Assembly (NCBI GenBank): GCA_023386045.1
Contig: JAEWKK010000002.1
Coordinates: 1-64,000, forward strand
Length of the DNA stretch: 64,000 nucleotides
Reading direction: 5' to 3'
DNA from: Bacteroidota bacterium
GTDB lineage: Bacteria > Bacteroidota > Bacteroidia > Chitinophagales > Chitinophagaceae
The notes beneath the pieces are model-generated. The model did not search any database and was not told where the DNA came from. It worked only from the letters and a program-made list of their open reading frames with translations. Positions 1-7,919 of this stretch are shown here, piece by piece (the first letter of the stretch is position 1; each line of letters begins with the position of its first letter). The position numbers and the translations under genes are program-made.

Positions 1-47
1 TGAGAAGACCTAGTTTGGTTTTAATTAATTTAGTCTCGACTTTCATG

Positions 48-109
48 ATCTGACTTTTTGGGGTTAATGAATATGTGTGGTTACTTAAAGTTAATCCCAA
101 CTGTCAGAT
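48..109. repeat. Imperfect inverted repeat
   Basis: The left arm (48-67) begins ATCTGAC and ends GGGTTAA; the right arm (91-109) is nearly its reverse complement, with a few mismatches and a loop of about 23 nt. It could fold as an RNA hairpin, for example at the 3' end of a gene left of the window, but no T-run follows. Nothing else is recognised in 1-196. Confidence 0.5.
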
Positions 110-196
110 TAAATATTGACTAGTACACATAATGATTTAGAAGCTCGTGACTCATGGACATGTGAACTGCTAAACTGAACTGCAATATTCAACCCA

Positions 197-340
197 TCTA
201 AACCCTCTAAACTATCTAAACCATCTAAACTTTCTAAACTATCTAAACTTTCTAAACTATCTAAACTTTCTAAACCCTCTAAACTATCTAAACTATCTAA
301 ACCCTCTAAACTATCTAAACTATCTAAACCATCTCAACCT
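197..340. repeat. 9-bp tandem array TCTAAACNN, 16 units
   Basis: Sixteen head-to-tail 9-bp units start at 197, 206, 215 and so on to 332. The core TCTAAAC is invariant in the first fifteen and degenerate in the last. The two following bases vary but are limited to cc, ta, ca or tt. The array ends 31 bp before the GTG start of the UbiA/PKS operon, so it occupies the place where a promoter would be expected. It is not a CRISPR array (no spacers) and does not look coding. Confidence 0.95.
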
Positions 341-371
341 CCCTCCCCTCCATTTTCCATAATTTACGCCT

Positions 372-1229
372 GTGCTTCACCGTTCGACCATACAATTGCT
401 CAGGTTTCATTTCTCATTTTTTTTATTGCCTGTTTATTTATTTGCTCTGGCTGAATCACAGGAAATAGATAGAAGAAATGCCCTGCTTGTTTTTATCGTG
501 CTCCATCTACTTGTATATCCTTCCAGTAACGGTTACAATTCCTATATGGACCGGGATCAAACTCCCATTGGCGGATTGCAACATCCCATGCAACCAACTA
601 AGCAATTGTATCATGCTACTTTGTTTTTAGACCTAACGGCGCTACTTATTTCTTTTATCATCAGCCCCTGGTTTTTGCTGGGTATTTTGCTCTACATTAT
701 CGCTTCAAGACTTTACAGTTACAGAGGTATCAGGCTCAAGCAATATCCAATTGCGGGATTTATAACAGTAGCTTTCTGCCAGGGTGGACTCATATTTTTT
801 ATTTCATATCATGCTATCAGTCCGCAGTTAACCCTGGATGTCCCTATTGTTCCCTGTATCATATCAAGCTGTTTGATAGGTGCACTTTACCCACTTACGC
901 AGGTTTACCAGCATGAAGCAGACCGTAAAGACGGTGTGACCACCATTAGTTACCTGCTTGGAATAAGAGGAAGTTTTTTATTCAGTGCAATTCTTTTCTT
1001 GACAGCAACCCTTCTGCTCAATCAGCGTTTTGATAAAAATGAAGACATGAACTCGTTCTATTTATACCTGCTGATCACATTGCCGGTGGTACTGTTTTTT
1101 CTGTATTGGATGATGAAAGTCTGGAAGGACGAAAGGGCTGTAAATTTTAAAAACAGCCTGATGATGAATATTATAGCAACAGTCTGTACTTCTGCTTTTT
1201 TTATCACCCTGTTTTGTATGAAACATTGA
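372..1229 (+). CDS. UbiA-family prenyltransferase
   Basis: A very hydrophobic 285-aa protein, predicted to be an integral membrane aromatic prenyltransferase. Two UbiA-type acidic motifs are visible: N53...D60-R-D62 in a segment reading SYMDRD, and D184-R-K-D187-G. In this superfamily such motifs bind Mg-diphosphate of the isoprenyl donor. A stop codon lies 12 nt upstream in frame, so the GTG at 372 is the first possible start. The gene overlaps the next one (type III PKS), so it is probably the first gene of a four-gene operon and may attach a prenyl chain to the PKS product. Family assignment is firm; substrate is inferred. A role in menaquinone or heme biosynthesis is less likely given the neighbours. 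Confidence 0.82.
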   Translation: MLHRSTIQLLRFHFSFFLLPVYLFALAESQEIDRRNALLVFIVLHLLVYPSSNGYNSYMDRDQTPIGGLQHPMQPTKQLYHATLFLDLTALLISFIISPWFLLGILLYIIASRLYSYRGIRLKQYPIAGFITVAFCQGGLIFFISYHAISPQLTLDVPIVPCIISSCLIGALYPLTQVYQHEADRKDGVTTISYLLGIRGSFLFSAILFLTATLLLNQRFDKNEDMNSFYLYLLITLPVVLFFLYWMMKVWKDERAVNFKNSLMMNIIATVCTSAFFITLFCMKH

Positions 1230-2302
1230 GCAAGATTATTTCCATAGGCACTGCTGTTCCGCATTATTGCCACCGGCAATCGGACATATTGCAATTCATG
1301 CAAACTGTTTATGCTCCCTCTGAATCTGATAAAAGAAAAATGCGTTTTCTCTATCACCAGAGTGGAATCAGCCAGCGTTATTCGGTAATTGCTGATTACA
1401 GTAAACCGGTGAGTGAATGGAAGTTCTATCCTCCTACAGAAAACATTGAACCCTTTCCTTCGCTGGAACAGAGAATGAATCTTTACAACCGCCAGGCACC
1501 TTTACTTTCAGTTGATGCCATTCGTGATTGTCTCGGCCACCAATACGAAACGGAGAGCATCACCCATCTTATTACAGTGAGCTGTACCGGCATGAGTGCT
1601 CCAGGACTTGATCTTCAATTGGTGGAACTGCTGCAATTGAAAAAAAATACATGGAGAACATCGGTCAATTTTATGGGTTGCTATGCCGCTATCCATGCCA
1701 TGAAGATTGCTGATGCCATTTGCAATGCAGATGTCCAGGCCAGGGTGCTTGTGGTTTGTACAGAACTGTGCACGCTTCATTTTCAGAAAGAAGCCACCAT
1801 GGATAACATCACATCTTCAATGTTGTTTGGCGATGGAGCCGCGGCCATGCTGATCACTGGTGATGATAAGGAAGAAGGACTTCAGATCAGTAGTTTTTAC
1901 AGCGAAATCATTCCCAAGGGCAAAAGAGACATGGCCTGGGAACTTTCCTCTTCAGGCTTCCTGATGACTCTCAGCGGCTATATCCCCGATCTGATTGAAG
2001 AAGATTTTGCTAGCCTGGTAGACCGCGCTTTGCAGCAGGAAAAATTGAAAAGAAATGATATTTCCCGGTGGTGTATTCATCCCGGTGGCAAAAGAATACT
2101 GGAGGCGATCAACAAAAGTCTCCGGCTTGAAGAAAACAGCCTGGAAACCTCCCGCAGGATCCTGAATGATTATGGTAATTTATCTTCCGCTACCATTCTT
2201 TTTGTATTGAAAGAAATGCTGGAAGAAAAGAAGGAAATGAAATTATTAGGTGCTGCTTTTGGGCCCGGACTTACGGTAGAAACATTCACCGCTTTTTACT
2301 GA
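1226..2302 (+). CDS. Type III polyketide synthase (chalcone/stilbene synthase-like)
   Basis: Homodimeric iterative ketosynthase family that extends an acyl-CoA starter with malonyl-CoA and cyclises it to pyrones, resorcinols or phloroglucinols. Numbering from 1226, the catalytic triad is intact: Cys152 in NFMGCYAA, His285 in WCIHPGG and Asn318 in YGNLSSAT. Length of 358 aa is normal. Start: TTG at 1226 overlaps the UbiA stop and gives a family-like N-terminus (MSKIISIGTAVP); an in-frame TTG at 1214 would add four residues. The stop overlaps the next ATG (TGATG), showing translational coupling. The methyltransferase and flavoprotein that follow suggest an alkylresorcinol- or alkylpyrone-type product that is then tailored. 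Starter unit and product cannot be read from the sequence. Confidence 0.9.
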   Translation: MSKIISIGTAVPHYCHRQSDILQFMQTVYAPSESDKRKMRFLYHQSGISQRYSVIADYSKPVSEWKFYPPTENIEPFPSLEQRMNLYNRQAPLLSVDAIRDCLGHQYETESITHLITVSCTGMSAPGLDLQLVELLQLKKNTWRTSVNFMGCYAAIHAMKIADAICNADVQARVLVVCTELCTLHFQKEATMDNITSSMLFGDGAAAMLITGDDKEEGLQISSFYSEIIPKGKRDMAWELSSSGFLMTLSGYIPDLIEEDFASLVDRALQQEKLKRNDISRWCIHPGGKRILEAINKSLRLEENSLETSRRILNDYGNLSSATILFVLKEMLEEKKEMKLLGAAFGPGLTVETFTAFY

Positions 2303-3009
2303 TGCCTTTATTTATGCAACGTTCCTATCAAAAAGAATTACTCGACCAGGAAGGAATTCCTTTTGATGCCATCAAACAAAACATGATGGAACTGGATATG
2401 ATCAATCGCTATCTGGGTGGACATGTTATTACGGTAAAAGGAATTGAGCAATTAGTCGCAGATAGAAAAAAGCCTCTGAGCATTGTGGAAGCAGGTTGTG
2501 GTGGTGGTGATAATTTACTTGCCATCAGGAAATGGTTAAATAAACATCATAGAGAGGCCACACTTACCGGGATCGACATCAACCCACAATGCATTGCTTT
2601 TGCACGATCTCAAAAAAAGAATGAGGGCATCAATTTCCTTTGCTCTGATTACAGGAAAGCTGTTTTTGAAGACAAGCCTGATATTATTTTCTCTTCTCTA
2701 TTTTGTCATCATTATACAGAAGAGGAGCTGGTAGAAATGCTGCAATGGATGCATGGAAATTCAAAGAAAGGATTTTTCATCAACGATCTGCACCGGCATC
2801 CTCTTGCTTATTATTCCATCAGTATACTTACAAAACTCTTCTCAAAATCATACCTGGTGAAAAATGATGCACCAATTTCCGTGTTAAGAGGATTTGTAAA
2901 AAAGGACTGGCAGAATCTTTTCGTCAAAGCCGGAATTGAAAATTATCATTGCCAGTGGAAATGGGCTTTTCGTTGGCTGATCACTTTCAAACATGAAAAA
3001 CGAAACTGA
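2302..3009 (+). CDS. Class I SAM-dependent methyltransferase
   Basis: 235-aa soluble methyltransferase. Motif I is visible at about residues 60-70 (VEAGCGGGDN), followed by an acidic motif II region (GIDINPQC), both typical of the Rossmann-like SAM fold. The ATG overlaps the PKS stop by one base and the 3' end overlaps the oxidoreductase by 17 bp, so it belongs to the operon. By analogy with Streptomyces srsABC (PKS, methyltransferase, flavin hydroxylase) it probably O- or C-methylates the phenolic product, although SrsB is a membrane ICMT-type enzyme, so the analogy is functional and not homologous. The substrate is inferred. Confidence 0.85.
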   Translation: MPLFMQRSYQKELLDQEGIPFDAIKQNMMELDMINRYLGGHVITVKGIEQLVADRKKPLSIVEAGCGGGDNLLAIRKWLNKHHREATLTGIDINPQCIAFARSQKKNEGINFLCSDYRKAVFEDKPDIIFSSLFCHHYTEEELVEMLQWMHGNSKKGFFINDLHRHPLAYYSISILTKLFSKSYLVKNDAPISVLRGFVKKDWQNLFVKAGIENYHCQWKWAFRWLITFKHEKRN

Positions 3010-4144
3010 ATATGACCTTGTAATTATTGGCGGCGGTCTTGCAGGACTGTCACTCAGTATTCTTATGGGCAGAAAAGGATATTCAGTTGCCCTTATCGAA
3101 AAAGAAAAATATCCATTTCATAAAGTCTGTGGGGAGTACATAAGTATGGAAAGCAGGCCTTTCCTTGAAAGTCTTGGTTTAGACCTGGATGAATTGAATC
3201 TTCCCGTAATCGATGAATTAATGCTTAGTTCTCCCAACGGAAGATCTTTTCATACAAAGCTTGACCTGGGTGGATTTGGTATCAGTCGTTACAAACTGGA
3301 TAACCTGCTATCAAAGCTTGCCATAGAAAATGGTGTTGAACTTATGACAGAAACTAAAGCACAGACTATTTCATTTGCGAAGAACTTCCTGATTGAATGC
3401 ATTTCCAGGGATGGCGGATCTGTTCATCTCAGATCAAAACTTTGTTGTGCAGCTTATGGTAAAAGATCAAACCTTGATGTAAAATGGAATAGGAAGTTTT
3501 TAACTGTTACAGATAAAAGACCGCAGAATTTTGTTGCAGTGAAATATCACGTCAGACATAACTGGCAGGAAAACCTGATTGGCCTGCATAATTTTGAAAA
3601 TGGGTATTGCGGCATTTCTAAAATTGAAAATGACCAATACTGCCTTTGTTATCTTACCACGGCTTCCAATTTAAAAAGATCAGAAAATAAGATCGGGATT
3701 ATGGAAAAAGATGTGCTTTGCGTCAATCCTCATCTCCGTAAAATATTTTCGGAAATGGAAATTGAAAATGAATTTCCTGTTACTATTTCGCAGATCAGTT
3801 TCAAATCAAAAACACAGGTAGAAAATGGTGTGCTCATGCTGGGTGATGCAGCAGGTATGATCACACCGCTTTGCGGAAATGGAATGAGCATGGCCTTACA
3901 CAGTTCATTGATCGCTTTTCGCTCACTGGATGCTTTTTTACAAAATCAGGTTTGCCGTATGGAAATGGAAAGACGATACCAGGAGGAGTGGAGCAGCCAG
4001 TTTTCCAGGCGACTGGCCACAGGCAGAACACTGCAGGATTTTTTTGGCAGTCAACGGCTGAGTAATTTATTTGTTTCGATATTTAAAACCTTTCCCTTTC
4101 TGGCAAAGCCGGTGGTCAAAATGACACATGGCAAACCATTTTAG
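2993..4144 (+). CDS. FAD-dependent oxidoreductase (geranylgeranyl reductase/hydroxylase type)
   Basis: 383-aa flavoprotein with an N-terminal FAD-binding dinucleotide fold (IIGGGLAGLSL, residues about 11-21), the KVCGE segment near residue 45 shared by geranylgeranyl-reductase-like and halogenase/hydroxylase-like flavoproteins, and the second FAD motif GDAAGMITPLCGNGM at about residues 283-297. It is the last gene of the UbiA-PKS-methyltransferase operon. The likely role is ring hydroxylation to a quinol/quinone, or reduction of a prenyl chain; the sequence does not decide. No membrane anchor is obvious, but the substrate is presumably lipid-like. Confidence 0.85.
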   Translation: MKNETEYDLVIIGGGLAGLSLSILMGRKGYSVALIEKEKYPFHKVCGEYISMESRPFLESLGLDLDELNLPVIDELMLSSPNGRSFHTKLDLGGFGISRYKLDNLLSKLAIENGVELMTETKAQTISFAKNFLIECISRDGGSVHLRSKLCCAAYGKRSNLDVKWNRKFLTVTDKRPQNFVAVKYHVRHNWQENLIGLHNFENGYCGISKIENDQYCLCYLTTASNLKRSENKIGIMEKDVLCVNPHLRKIFSEMEIENEFPVTISQISFKSKTQVENGVLMLGDAAGMITPLCGNGMSMALHSSLIAFRSLDAFLQNQVCRMEMERRYQEEWSSQFSRRLATGRTLQDFFGSQRLSNLFVSIFKTFPFLAKPVVKMTHGKPF

Positions 4145-4181
4145 GGCATAGCCTTTGCATTTTCATATAAAAATTTCTTAC

Positions 4182-4547
4182 ATGGCGGCAAAGAAAACAA
4201 TAGTACTGGGCGCTTCGAATAATCCCTCCCGTTATAGTTACCTGGCCATTAACAGGCTGAGAGCACATCAGCATCCGGTGGTGGCAGTGGGCAAACGTGT
4301 GGGAACAGTTGCTGATGTGCAGATCACAAAAGATCATGTGCCCGAAACAGATGTAGATACCATAACCTTGTACCTGAACCCGGGAAACCAGGTCGAGTAT
4401 TATGACTATATCATGAGTCTGCAGCCACGGAGGATTATTTTTAATCCAGGCACGGAAAACGAAACACTGATGCGCATGGCAGAAGAGAATCATATTGAAA
4501 CAGTGACAGGTTGTACGCTGGTGATGCTTAGTACCGGACAGTATTAA
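4182..4547 (+). CDS. CoA-binding domain protein
   Basis: 121-aa single-domain protein starting MAAKKTIVLGASNNPSRYSY, the Rossmann-type CoA-binding fold also found in succinyl-CoA synthetase alpha and in YccU-like proteins. The nucleotide-binding loop GASNNPSRYS and a late NPGTENE segment fit the family. Bacterial members are small cytosolic proteins of poorly known role. The ATG at 4182 is preferred over an upstream TTG (4155) because it matches the family N-terminus. It lies 37 bp behind the PKS operon on the same strand and may be co-transcribed, but any role in that pathway is speculative. Confidence 0.8.
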   Translation: MAAKKTIVLGASNNPSRYSYLAINRLRAHQHPVVAVGKRVGTVADVQITKDHVPETDVDTITLYLNPGNQVEYYDYIMSLQPRRIIFNPGTENETLMRMAEENHIETVTGCTLVMLSTGQY

Positions 4548-4704
4548 TACGATAGAAGTTTTACGAATAGTTTTTGAGTGTTATCACCTATTCTTCAAAA
4601 TTTCTATGTAAGAAGGTTTGAACTGAATTTCTTTTTTACAACTTTTACATCATCCAAATCCTAAAGCAGTGATTCACTGCCCGAAGAACTAAAACCGTTA
4701 TCCC

Positions 4705-5166
4705 ATGAATAAGTTGAAAGCAATCGCTGGCTGCGTGCTTTTTTTCATCTTCTGTATACAGGCTGCCGCCCAAACCAGCCCTGTTCCGGTTAACGAGCCG
4801 GATTATAACAAACCCAAAATTTTTAATGACCTGCCCAACACGATGACCATTCGTCTGATGGATGCAGAAAAATTGTTTGGCCTTCGCGCAGGTTCCTCAT
4901 CGAGTGTTCAATTTACCGATGAACTTTTCCTGAAAGGAACTGTGATCTCCAATGGAGAAAGCAATGGCATGCGTACCATCATAATGAAGGTTACCAACAG
5001 GAATAATGCGGTATTTACATTTACACGGATCACCCAACAGGATGGTACCACCAGTTATGCAGGAAGAATAATGAGCCGTGAAAATGGAGACGCATTGCTG
5101 ATCAAAAAAGAAGACAATGCCTTCACGCTAAATAAAATCAACCTGTATGACCTCATAAGTGAATAA
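4705..5166 (+). CDS. Small secreted protein of unknown function
   Basis: 153 aa with a clear signal peptide (MNKLKAIAGC..., hydrophobic core, cleavage probably after AAAQ). The mature part of about 130 residues is soluble, without cysteines and predicted mainly beta, with a motif of TRITQQDG followed by AGRIMSRENGDALLI. I do not recognise a named domain. It sits 32 bp upstream of a secreted metzincin protease on the same strand. Its size and place suggest a separately encoded propeptide, chaperone or inhibitor of that protease, but this is an inference from position only. Confidence 0.7.
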   Translation: MNKLKAIAGCVLFFIFCIQAAAQTSPVPVNEPDYNKPKIFNDLPNTMTIRLMDAEKLFGLRAGSSSSVQFTDELFLKGTVISNGESNGMRTIIMKVTNRNNAVFTFTRITQQDGTTSYAGRIMSRENGDALLIKKEDNAFTLNKINLYDLISE

Positions 5167-5198
5167 TAATTTTTGTGCGTTCCAAATCCTGATCCTGT

Positions 5199-6797
5199 AT
5201 GAGAAATCTTTATCAAACCTTACTGCTTATTACCTCCTTATCTTTTTCAACTATTACTTATTCACAAGTACCGCTTCATAACAGTCTTCCAACTGCGACT
5301 GCTACGATCTTTTTGGATTTTGACGGGCAGCTGGTAGAGAATACTTCCTGGAACTGGAGTGGTCCTCTTACACTGAATCCTTCGGGCCTGAATTCAACGC
5401 AGATCACTGAAGTATTCAACAGGGTATCAGAAGACTATCGTCCTTTCAATATCAACATCACCACTGATTCAACCAAGTACTGGGCAGCTCCCATAAACAA
5501 AAGAACAAGAGTGATCATTACTACCAGTTCCAGCTGGTATGGTTCAGCCGGTGGGGTAGCTTATGTAAACTCATTTACCTGGGGCGATAATACGCCTGCT
5601 TTTGTATTCTCTGCATTGCTGGGTTATAATGCGAAATATGTAGCAGAAGCAGCATCACATGAAGCCGGACATACACTTGGTCTTCGCCATCAGTCGGCCT
5701 ACGACCAGATGTGTAACAAAACAGCCGAATACAATGCAGGTACAGGTTCTGGCGAGATAGCATGGGCGCCAATTATGGGCGTAGGCTATTACAGGAATTT
5801 TACTTTATGGAACAATGGAGCCAATCCTTATGGCTGTACCAGCTACCAGGATGACCTTAGCATCATTACCAGCTCTGATAATGGTTTTGGCTATCGTGCA
5901 GATGATCATTCCAACAACGCTGGAGGATCTGCAACTGCTGCCTACTTCGCCAATAACATGTTTACTGTAAATGGCATCATTGAAAAGATCAGCGATAAAG
6001 ATCATTTTAAATTTACCATGCCCGTTAATGGTGTATTCCATCTCAACGCACTTCCTTATAATGTCGGCAGTGGTAACACGGGCTCAAACCTGGACGTGCA
6101 GGTTACATTAATGAGCGGACCGAATACCGTTATCGGTGTTTACAATCCTCAAAGCTCACTGGGTGCTGTTGTGGATACGGTTCTGAATGCCGGAAATTAT
6201 TTCATCAAAGTGGAGGGCAAGGGCAATGTATATGCTCCTGAATATGCCAGCCTTGGTTCTTATAATCTTGAAGCCAGCTTCATGGCCTTTGGCGTACTTC
6301 CCCTGCGTCAGCTTGAACTGAAAGGAAAAAAAGAAAAAGAAAACCACCTGCTTTCATGGACAATTGATGCTGATGAAGAAGTAGTGGAGCAAACACTTGA
6401 AGTAAATGTATCGGGCAATGAATACAAACCAGTAGGTCTGTTAAATGCAAGCTCAAGATCTTTCAGCTACTTACCAAGAGAATCAGGAATGTTGAAATAC
6501 CGACTGCATGTAAAATTTGATAATGGTAATCATTATTATTCCAACATGGTGGCGCTTTCAAATGAATCAGCAGAAAGACCTTTCCTGAATGGTAATTTTT
6601 CACAAAACAGCATCAGCATCACATCGCCATCTTCTTATGATTATACCATCACTGACTTTAGTGGTAGGATGCTGAGCAAGGGAAAGCTTGCTGAAGGAAT
6701 CAACAGGATCAACCTGAGTTTTATAAGCAAGGGAATGTACCTGGTGCAGTTCAGCAACGGTCAAATACAATACACTGATAAATTCATCATCCAATAA
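5199..6797 (+). CDS. Secreted metzincin-type zinc metalloprotease with T9SS sorting domain
   Basis: 532 aa. Order of parts: signal peptide (about 1-22, ending TYSQ); catalytic domain with the full metzincin motif HEAGHTLGLRH at residues 154-164 (three zinc His, catalytic Glu155) and a downstream Met193 in APIMGVGYY that could be the Met-turn; a beta-rich middle (about 230-370) resembling PPC-type accessory domains; and a C-terminal domain of about 80 residues with NGNFSQNSI, DFSGRMLSKGKL and KGMYLVQFSNG, ending KFIIQ, typical of type A T9SS sorting signals. Export through the outer membrane by the type IX system is therefore expected, probably to digest extracellular protein. A strong hairpin follows the gene. 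The specific peptidase family is not certain. Confidence 0.85.
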   Translation: MRNLYQTLLLITSLSFSTITYSQVPLHNSLPTATATIFLDFDGQLVENTSWNWSGPLTLNPSGLNSTQITEVFNRVSEDYRPFNINITTDSTKYWAAPINKRTRVIITTSSSWYGSAGGVAYVNSFTWGDNTPAFVFSALLGYNAKYVAEAASHEAGHTLGLRHQSAYDQMCNKTAEYNAGTGSGEIAWAPIMGVGYYRNFTLWNNGANPYGCTSYQDDLSIITSSDNGFGYRADDHSNNAGGSATAAYFANNMFTVNGIIEKISDKDHFKFTMPVNGVFHLNALPYNVGSGNTGSNLDVQVTLMSGPNTVIGVYNPQSSLGAVVDTVLNAGNYFIKVEGKGNVYAPEYASLGSYNLEASFMAFGVLPLRQLELKGKKEKENHLLSWTIDADEEVVEQTLEVNVSGNEYKPVGLLNASSRSFSYLPRESGMLKYRLHVKFDNGNHYYSNMVALSNESAERPFLNGNFSQNSISITSPSSYDYTITDFSGRMLSKGKLAEGINRINLSFISKGMYLVQFSNGQIQYTDKFIIQ

Positions 6798-6836
6798 GTT
6801 TTTAACGAGACCATAATCCGTGCCCATTGGTAACTC

Positions 6837-6869
6837 GGGGTTTTTCCGTAACTTGGAAAAACCCCTTTT
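6837..6869 (+). terminator. Intrinsic terminator-like hairpin behind the metalloprotease
   Basis: An 11-bp perfect stem (GGGGTTTTTCC / GGAAAAACCCC) with a 7-nt loop GTAACTT is followed by TTTTC. It lies 40 bp after the protease stop codon and ends only 2-6 nt before the probable ATG of the next gene, so it may also mask that gene's translation start. Confidence 0.8.
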
Positions 6870-6871
6870 CT

Positions 6872-7345
6872 ATGAAATGGAGAAAATTCAATGGTGAGCC
6901 GATCAGTCTCCCGATCTACGATGCCGTGGAAAACGCCATCAAAAGGGAAACTGCATCAGGCTACAGATTAAAGGTTTGCATCGGTACCGATTCCCAGGTC
7001 AAAGGCTCCGAAACCGAATTTGCAACCGTTATTGTTTTTCTGCGCGAAGGTCACGGAGGCTTCATGTTTATCCATAACGAAAAGACAAGACTCCAGTATT
7101 CGATCAAAGAGAGAATGCTGGTGGAAGTGGCTAAAAGTATTGAGATTGCATATGAACTTTGCAATCTTTTTACTTTATACAATGTGGAGATGGAAGTACA
7201 TGCCGACATCAACACCAGCCCGCATTTCAAAAGCAATGATGCTCTAAAAGAGGCAATGGGTTATATCCTGGGTATGGGCTTTGCCTTCAAGGCCAAACCT
7301 GAAGCCTTTGCCAGCAGCAGTTGTGCCAACAAAGTAGTGAACTAA
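6872..7345 (+). CDS. YkuK-family ribonuclease H-like protein
   Basis: 157 aa. The segment RLKVCIGTDSQVKGSETEFATVI shows the first beta strands of an RNase H-like fold with an early Asp (GTDSQ), followed by a later acidic segment around HADINTSPHFKS, matching the YkuK (DUF458) family. Members are presumed nucleases of unknown substrate. The ATG at 6872 gives the conserved-looking MKWRKFNGEPI start; an in-frame TTG at 6827 would have to be translated through the hairpin. Its stop codon overlaps the stop of the convergent small gene by four bases. Confidence 0.75.
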   Translation: MKWRKFNGEPISLPIYDAVENAIKRETASGYRLKVCIGTDSQVKGSETEFATVIVFLREGHGGFMFIHNEKTRLQYSIKERMLVEVAKSIEIAYELCNLFTLYNVEMEVHADINTSPHFKSNDALKEAMGYILGMGFAFKAKPEAFASSSCANKVVN

Positions 7346-7668
7346 CGAAGCTTGTTTCTTCTCAACAGGATGTAGGCCAATGCCAGCACTAACAAAACCA
7401 CTGCCAGCAGGCGGAGGTAAATTCTTTTCCTTTTTTCATGTTGCATTTTAGCCTGGTCCTCTGCCAGCTGTATTGTTTGCATGGTATCATTTCCAGTTCG
7501 TGACCGGTATATGCTGTCCTGTTTATTTTGAAAACTGTCCTGCCAGGATTGTATAGCCCTGGTATTGGAATCAATAGACCTTTTGAGTGAATCTAGTTTC
7601 TGCTGATTGATCTGCGCAGGAGCACACAGCCAGAACAGCAGCAATATTGCAGTCAGAAACCTGGGCAT
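7342..7668 (-). CDS. Small membrane protein with coiled-coil, unknown function
   Basis: 108 aa from ATG 7668. N-terminal signal peptide or anchor (MPRFLTAILLLFWLCAPAQ), then about 55 polar residues likely to form a coiled coil (QKLDSLKRSIDSNTRAIQSW), then a C-terminal membrane helix (LRLLAVVLLVLALAYILL) followed by RRNKLR. This gives a periplasmic domain held by a C-terminal anchor. It lies 13 bp downstream of another small membrane gene on the same strand and probably shares a transcript with it and engB. No named family recognised. The longer reading from 7728 would overlap the upstream gene and is less likely. Confidence 0.6.
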   Translation of the reverse strand: MPRFLTAILLLFWLCAPAQINQQKLDSLKRSIDSNTRAIQSWQDSFQNKQDSIYRSRTGNDTMQTIQLAEDQAKMQHEKRKRIYLRLLAVVLLVLALAYILLRRNKLR

Positions 7669-7681
7669 ATATAAACTCAGC

Positions 7682-7885
7682 TTAATTTCTTGTAAACCTG
7701 GTAACAGCCTTGATGCTCTCATTGTCACTCTGCATCGTTGTTTTTGGCTGCTCTATGGTGACCCTGGCTGATTTGGTATACAGGGCGTAAATCTTTTTGG
7801 TATCCCTGCTGGCCAGTGAAAAAACGGTAAGCACCAGAACAAACATACCAGCTACTGCTATTTTTTCCCTATCCGTTCTTTGCAT
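7682..7885 (-). CDS. Small single-pass membrane protein, unknown function
   Basis: 67 aa from ATG 7885 (an in-frame TTG at 7903 would add six residues). One membrane segment is visible (IAVAGMFVLVLTVFSLAS) after a short charged N-terminus (MQRTDREK), with a basic, polar C-terminal half of about 40 residues. It lies 34 bp behind engB and 13 bp ahead of the next small membrane gene. The tight spacing on one strand argues that it is real; function is not recognisable. Confidence 0.55.
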   Translation of the reverse strand: MQRTDREKIAVAGMFVLVLTVFSLASRDTKKIYALYTKSARVTIEQPKTTMQSDNESIKAVTRFTRN

Positions 7886-7919
7886 ACCGTCAAATTGCTG
7901 CAATATTAATCAATTAGTC

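Noticed and set aside
197..340. Possible CRISPR array
   Set aside because: Units are 9 bp with no spacers of 25-40 bp and no cas genes in the window.
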